The translations under genes and the position numbers were made by a program. From assembly GCA_021802685.1 (NCBI GenBank), contig JAJZRM010000026.1, positions 1 through 13,732 on the forward strand: DNA of 13,732 nucleotides, given 5' to 3'. The notes below the pieces were generated by a model. That model had not been told where the DNA came from. It saw nothing but the letters and a program-made list of their open reading frames with translations, and did not search any database. This DNA is from Deltaproteobacteria bacterium. GTDB lineage: Bacteria; Desulfobacterota; Deferrimicrobia; Deferrimicrobiales; Deferrimicrobiaceae. Shown one piece after another: positions 13,012-13,732 of the stretch; the first letter of the stretch is position 1; each line of letters starts with the position of its first letter.

Positions 13012-13732
13012 TCAGGCCCCCGGAGCGGGGAGCGCGCCGCCCTCCGCTCCCTTCTCCCCCTCTCCCAGCATCTCCTTCCACGGGGGAAGGACCTTCATGA
13101 GGACGATCAGGATCACCACGGGCAGCAGCAGCAGCGCGAGGGCGTACAGGAGTCCCTCCAGCCCTCCGAACTCCATCTTGTAGGTGGTCAGTACCCGGAA
13201 GCTCTTCGAGAACATCTGGCCGCCGATGACGACGTTCCACCGCGTCGCGAAGATGCCGAACTGGATCAGCAGCACCGATATGAAGTAGAGCATCTTCCTC
13301 AGGTCTTCGTTCAGGCTGAAACGCCTCCGGAAGATCTTGGTGAGGGAGATGAGGCCCAGCGGGAGGATCATGCCGAGCATGACCTGGATGACGATGAGGC
13401 TCATGAACAGCTTGCTCATCAGCATCTCGGAGAGGATCTTGATCTCCTCCTCGCTCTGGTAGACCCGGTGGATGAACTCGACCACTTCGAGGGAGAAGTC
13501 CACGATGACGGCGTAGAAAAGGAAGTCGACCGCCTTGTCCACGCACTTCATGTCGATCTTCCCGCCCGCCAGCGGGGCGATGACCATGTAGAAGAGGATG
13601 ACCAGGGCGATCCCGGACACGATGGCGGAGAACAGGAAGACGATGGGGATCAGCACGCTGCTCCACCAGGGGTTCGCCTTGATCGAACCGAAGATGAACC
13701 CGACGTAGCCGTGGAGGAGGAAGGCGGACGGG
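13012..13732 (-). CDS. NrfD/PsrC-type polytopic membrane subunit, 5' end cut by window
   Basis: Integral membrane subunit that exchanges electrons with quinone in respiratory complexes of the polysulfide/nitrite reductase type. The frame is open to the window edge, and 239 residues are visible. The first visible residues, PSAFLLHGYVGFIFGSIKANPWW, and later RWNVVIGGQMFSKSFR, are conserved in this family as I remember it. About five hydrophobic helices follow (FLFSAIVSGIALVIL, FLFYAVIVDFSLEVV, LFMSLIVIQVMLGMILPLG, LYFISVLLIQFGIFA and LYALALLLLPVVILIVLM). It ends in a short charged tail. Missing upstream sequence should hold the N-terminal helices; partner iron-sulfur and cytochrome subunits would be expected next to it outside the window. 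It converges with the phosphoesterase gene across 44 bases. Confidence 0.88.
   Translation of the reverse strand, partial: PSAFLLHGYVGFIFGSIKANPWWSSVLIPIVFLFSAIVSGIALVILFYMVIAPLAGGKIDMKCVDKAVDFLFYAVIVDFSLEVVEFIHRVYQSEEEIKILSEMLMSKLFMSLIVIQVMLGMILPLGLISLTKIFRRRFSLNEDLRKMLYFISVLLIQFGIFATRWNVVIGGQMFSKSFRVLTTYKMEFGGLEGLLYALALLLLPVVILIVLMKVLPPWKEMLGEGEKGAEGGALPAPGA

Overview
This 13.7 kb window is mostly GC-rich DNA (46 of 60 bases are G+C at 4441-4500) with tightly packed genes. Lipid A-modifying enzymes, an outer-membrane-type lipoprotein and periplasmic c-type cytochrome chemistry point to a Gram-negative bacterium. The gene mix (arn-like genes, a P460 cytochrome, an NrfD-type membrane subunit, glgB) resembles a deltaproteobacterial (Desulfobacterota-type) genome, but that is an inference from content only. 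No rRNA, tRNA, CRISPR array or phage gene was recognised.

Layout. (1) 1-3779, minus strand: arnT, arnB and a partial arnC in one operon. Together they look like a system that makes and attaches an aminoarabinose-type sugar to lipid A. arnA and arnD are not in view and may lie past base 1. (2) 3782-3849: a short divergent promoter region. (3) 3850-8132, plus strand: a P460-family cytochrome, a WalJ/YycJ-type metallo-beta-lactamase-fold protein, a glycine-zipper lipoprotein and the glycogen branching enzyme glgB. (4) 8127-8299: a 173-bp element with 24-bp perfect terminal inverted repeats. It contains the stop codon of glgB and the likely TTG start of the next gene. A decayed relative lies at about 5180-5256. 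(5) 8298-9530: an MFS exporter. (6) 9574-12165: a two-gene restriction-modification locus, an XamI-type endonuclease followed by a gamma-class adenine methyltransferase. Its base composition is much lower in GC (27 of 60 bases at 9661-9720), which suggests recent transfer. (7) 12203-12967: a secreted calcineurin-like phosphoesterase. (8) 13012-13732, minus strand: a partial NrfD/PsrC-type quinone-interacting membrane subunit, cut by the window end.

The most unusual item is the inverted-repeat element. It is a foldable, MITE-like repeat whose arms carry translation signals of both flanking genes, so it could couple them translationally. No wholly new multi-gene defence or metabolic system is evident. 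The restriction-modification locus is the clearest accessory module.
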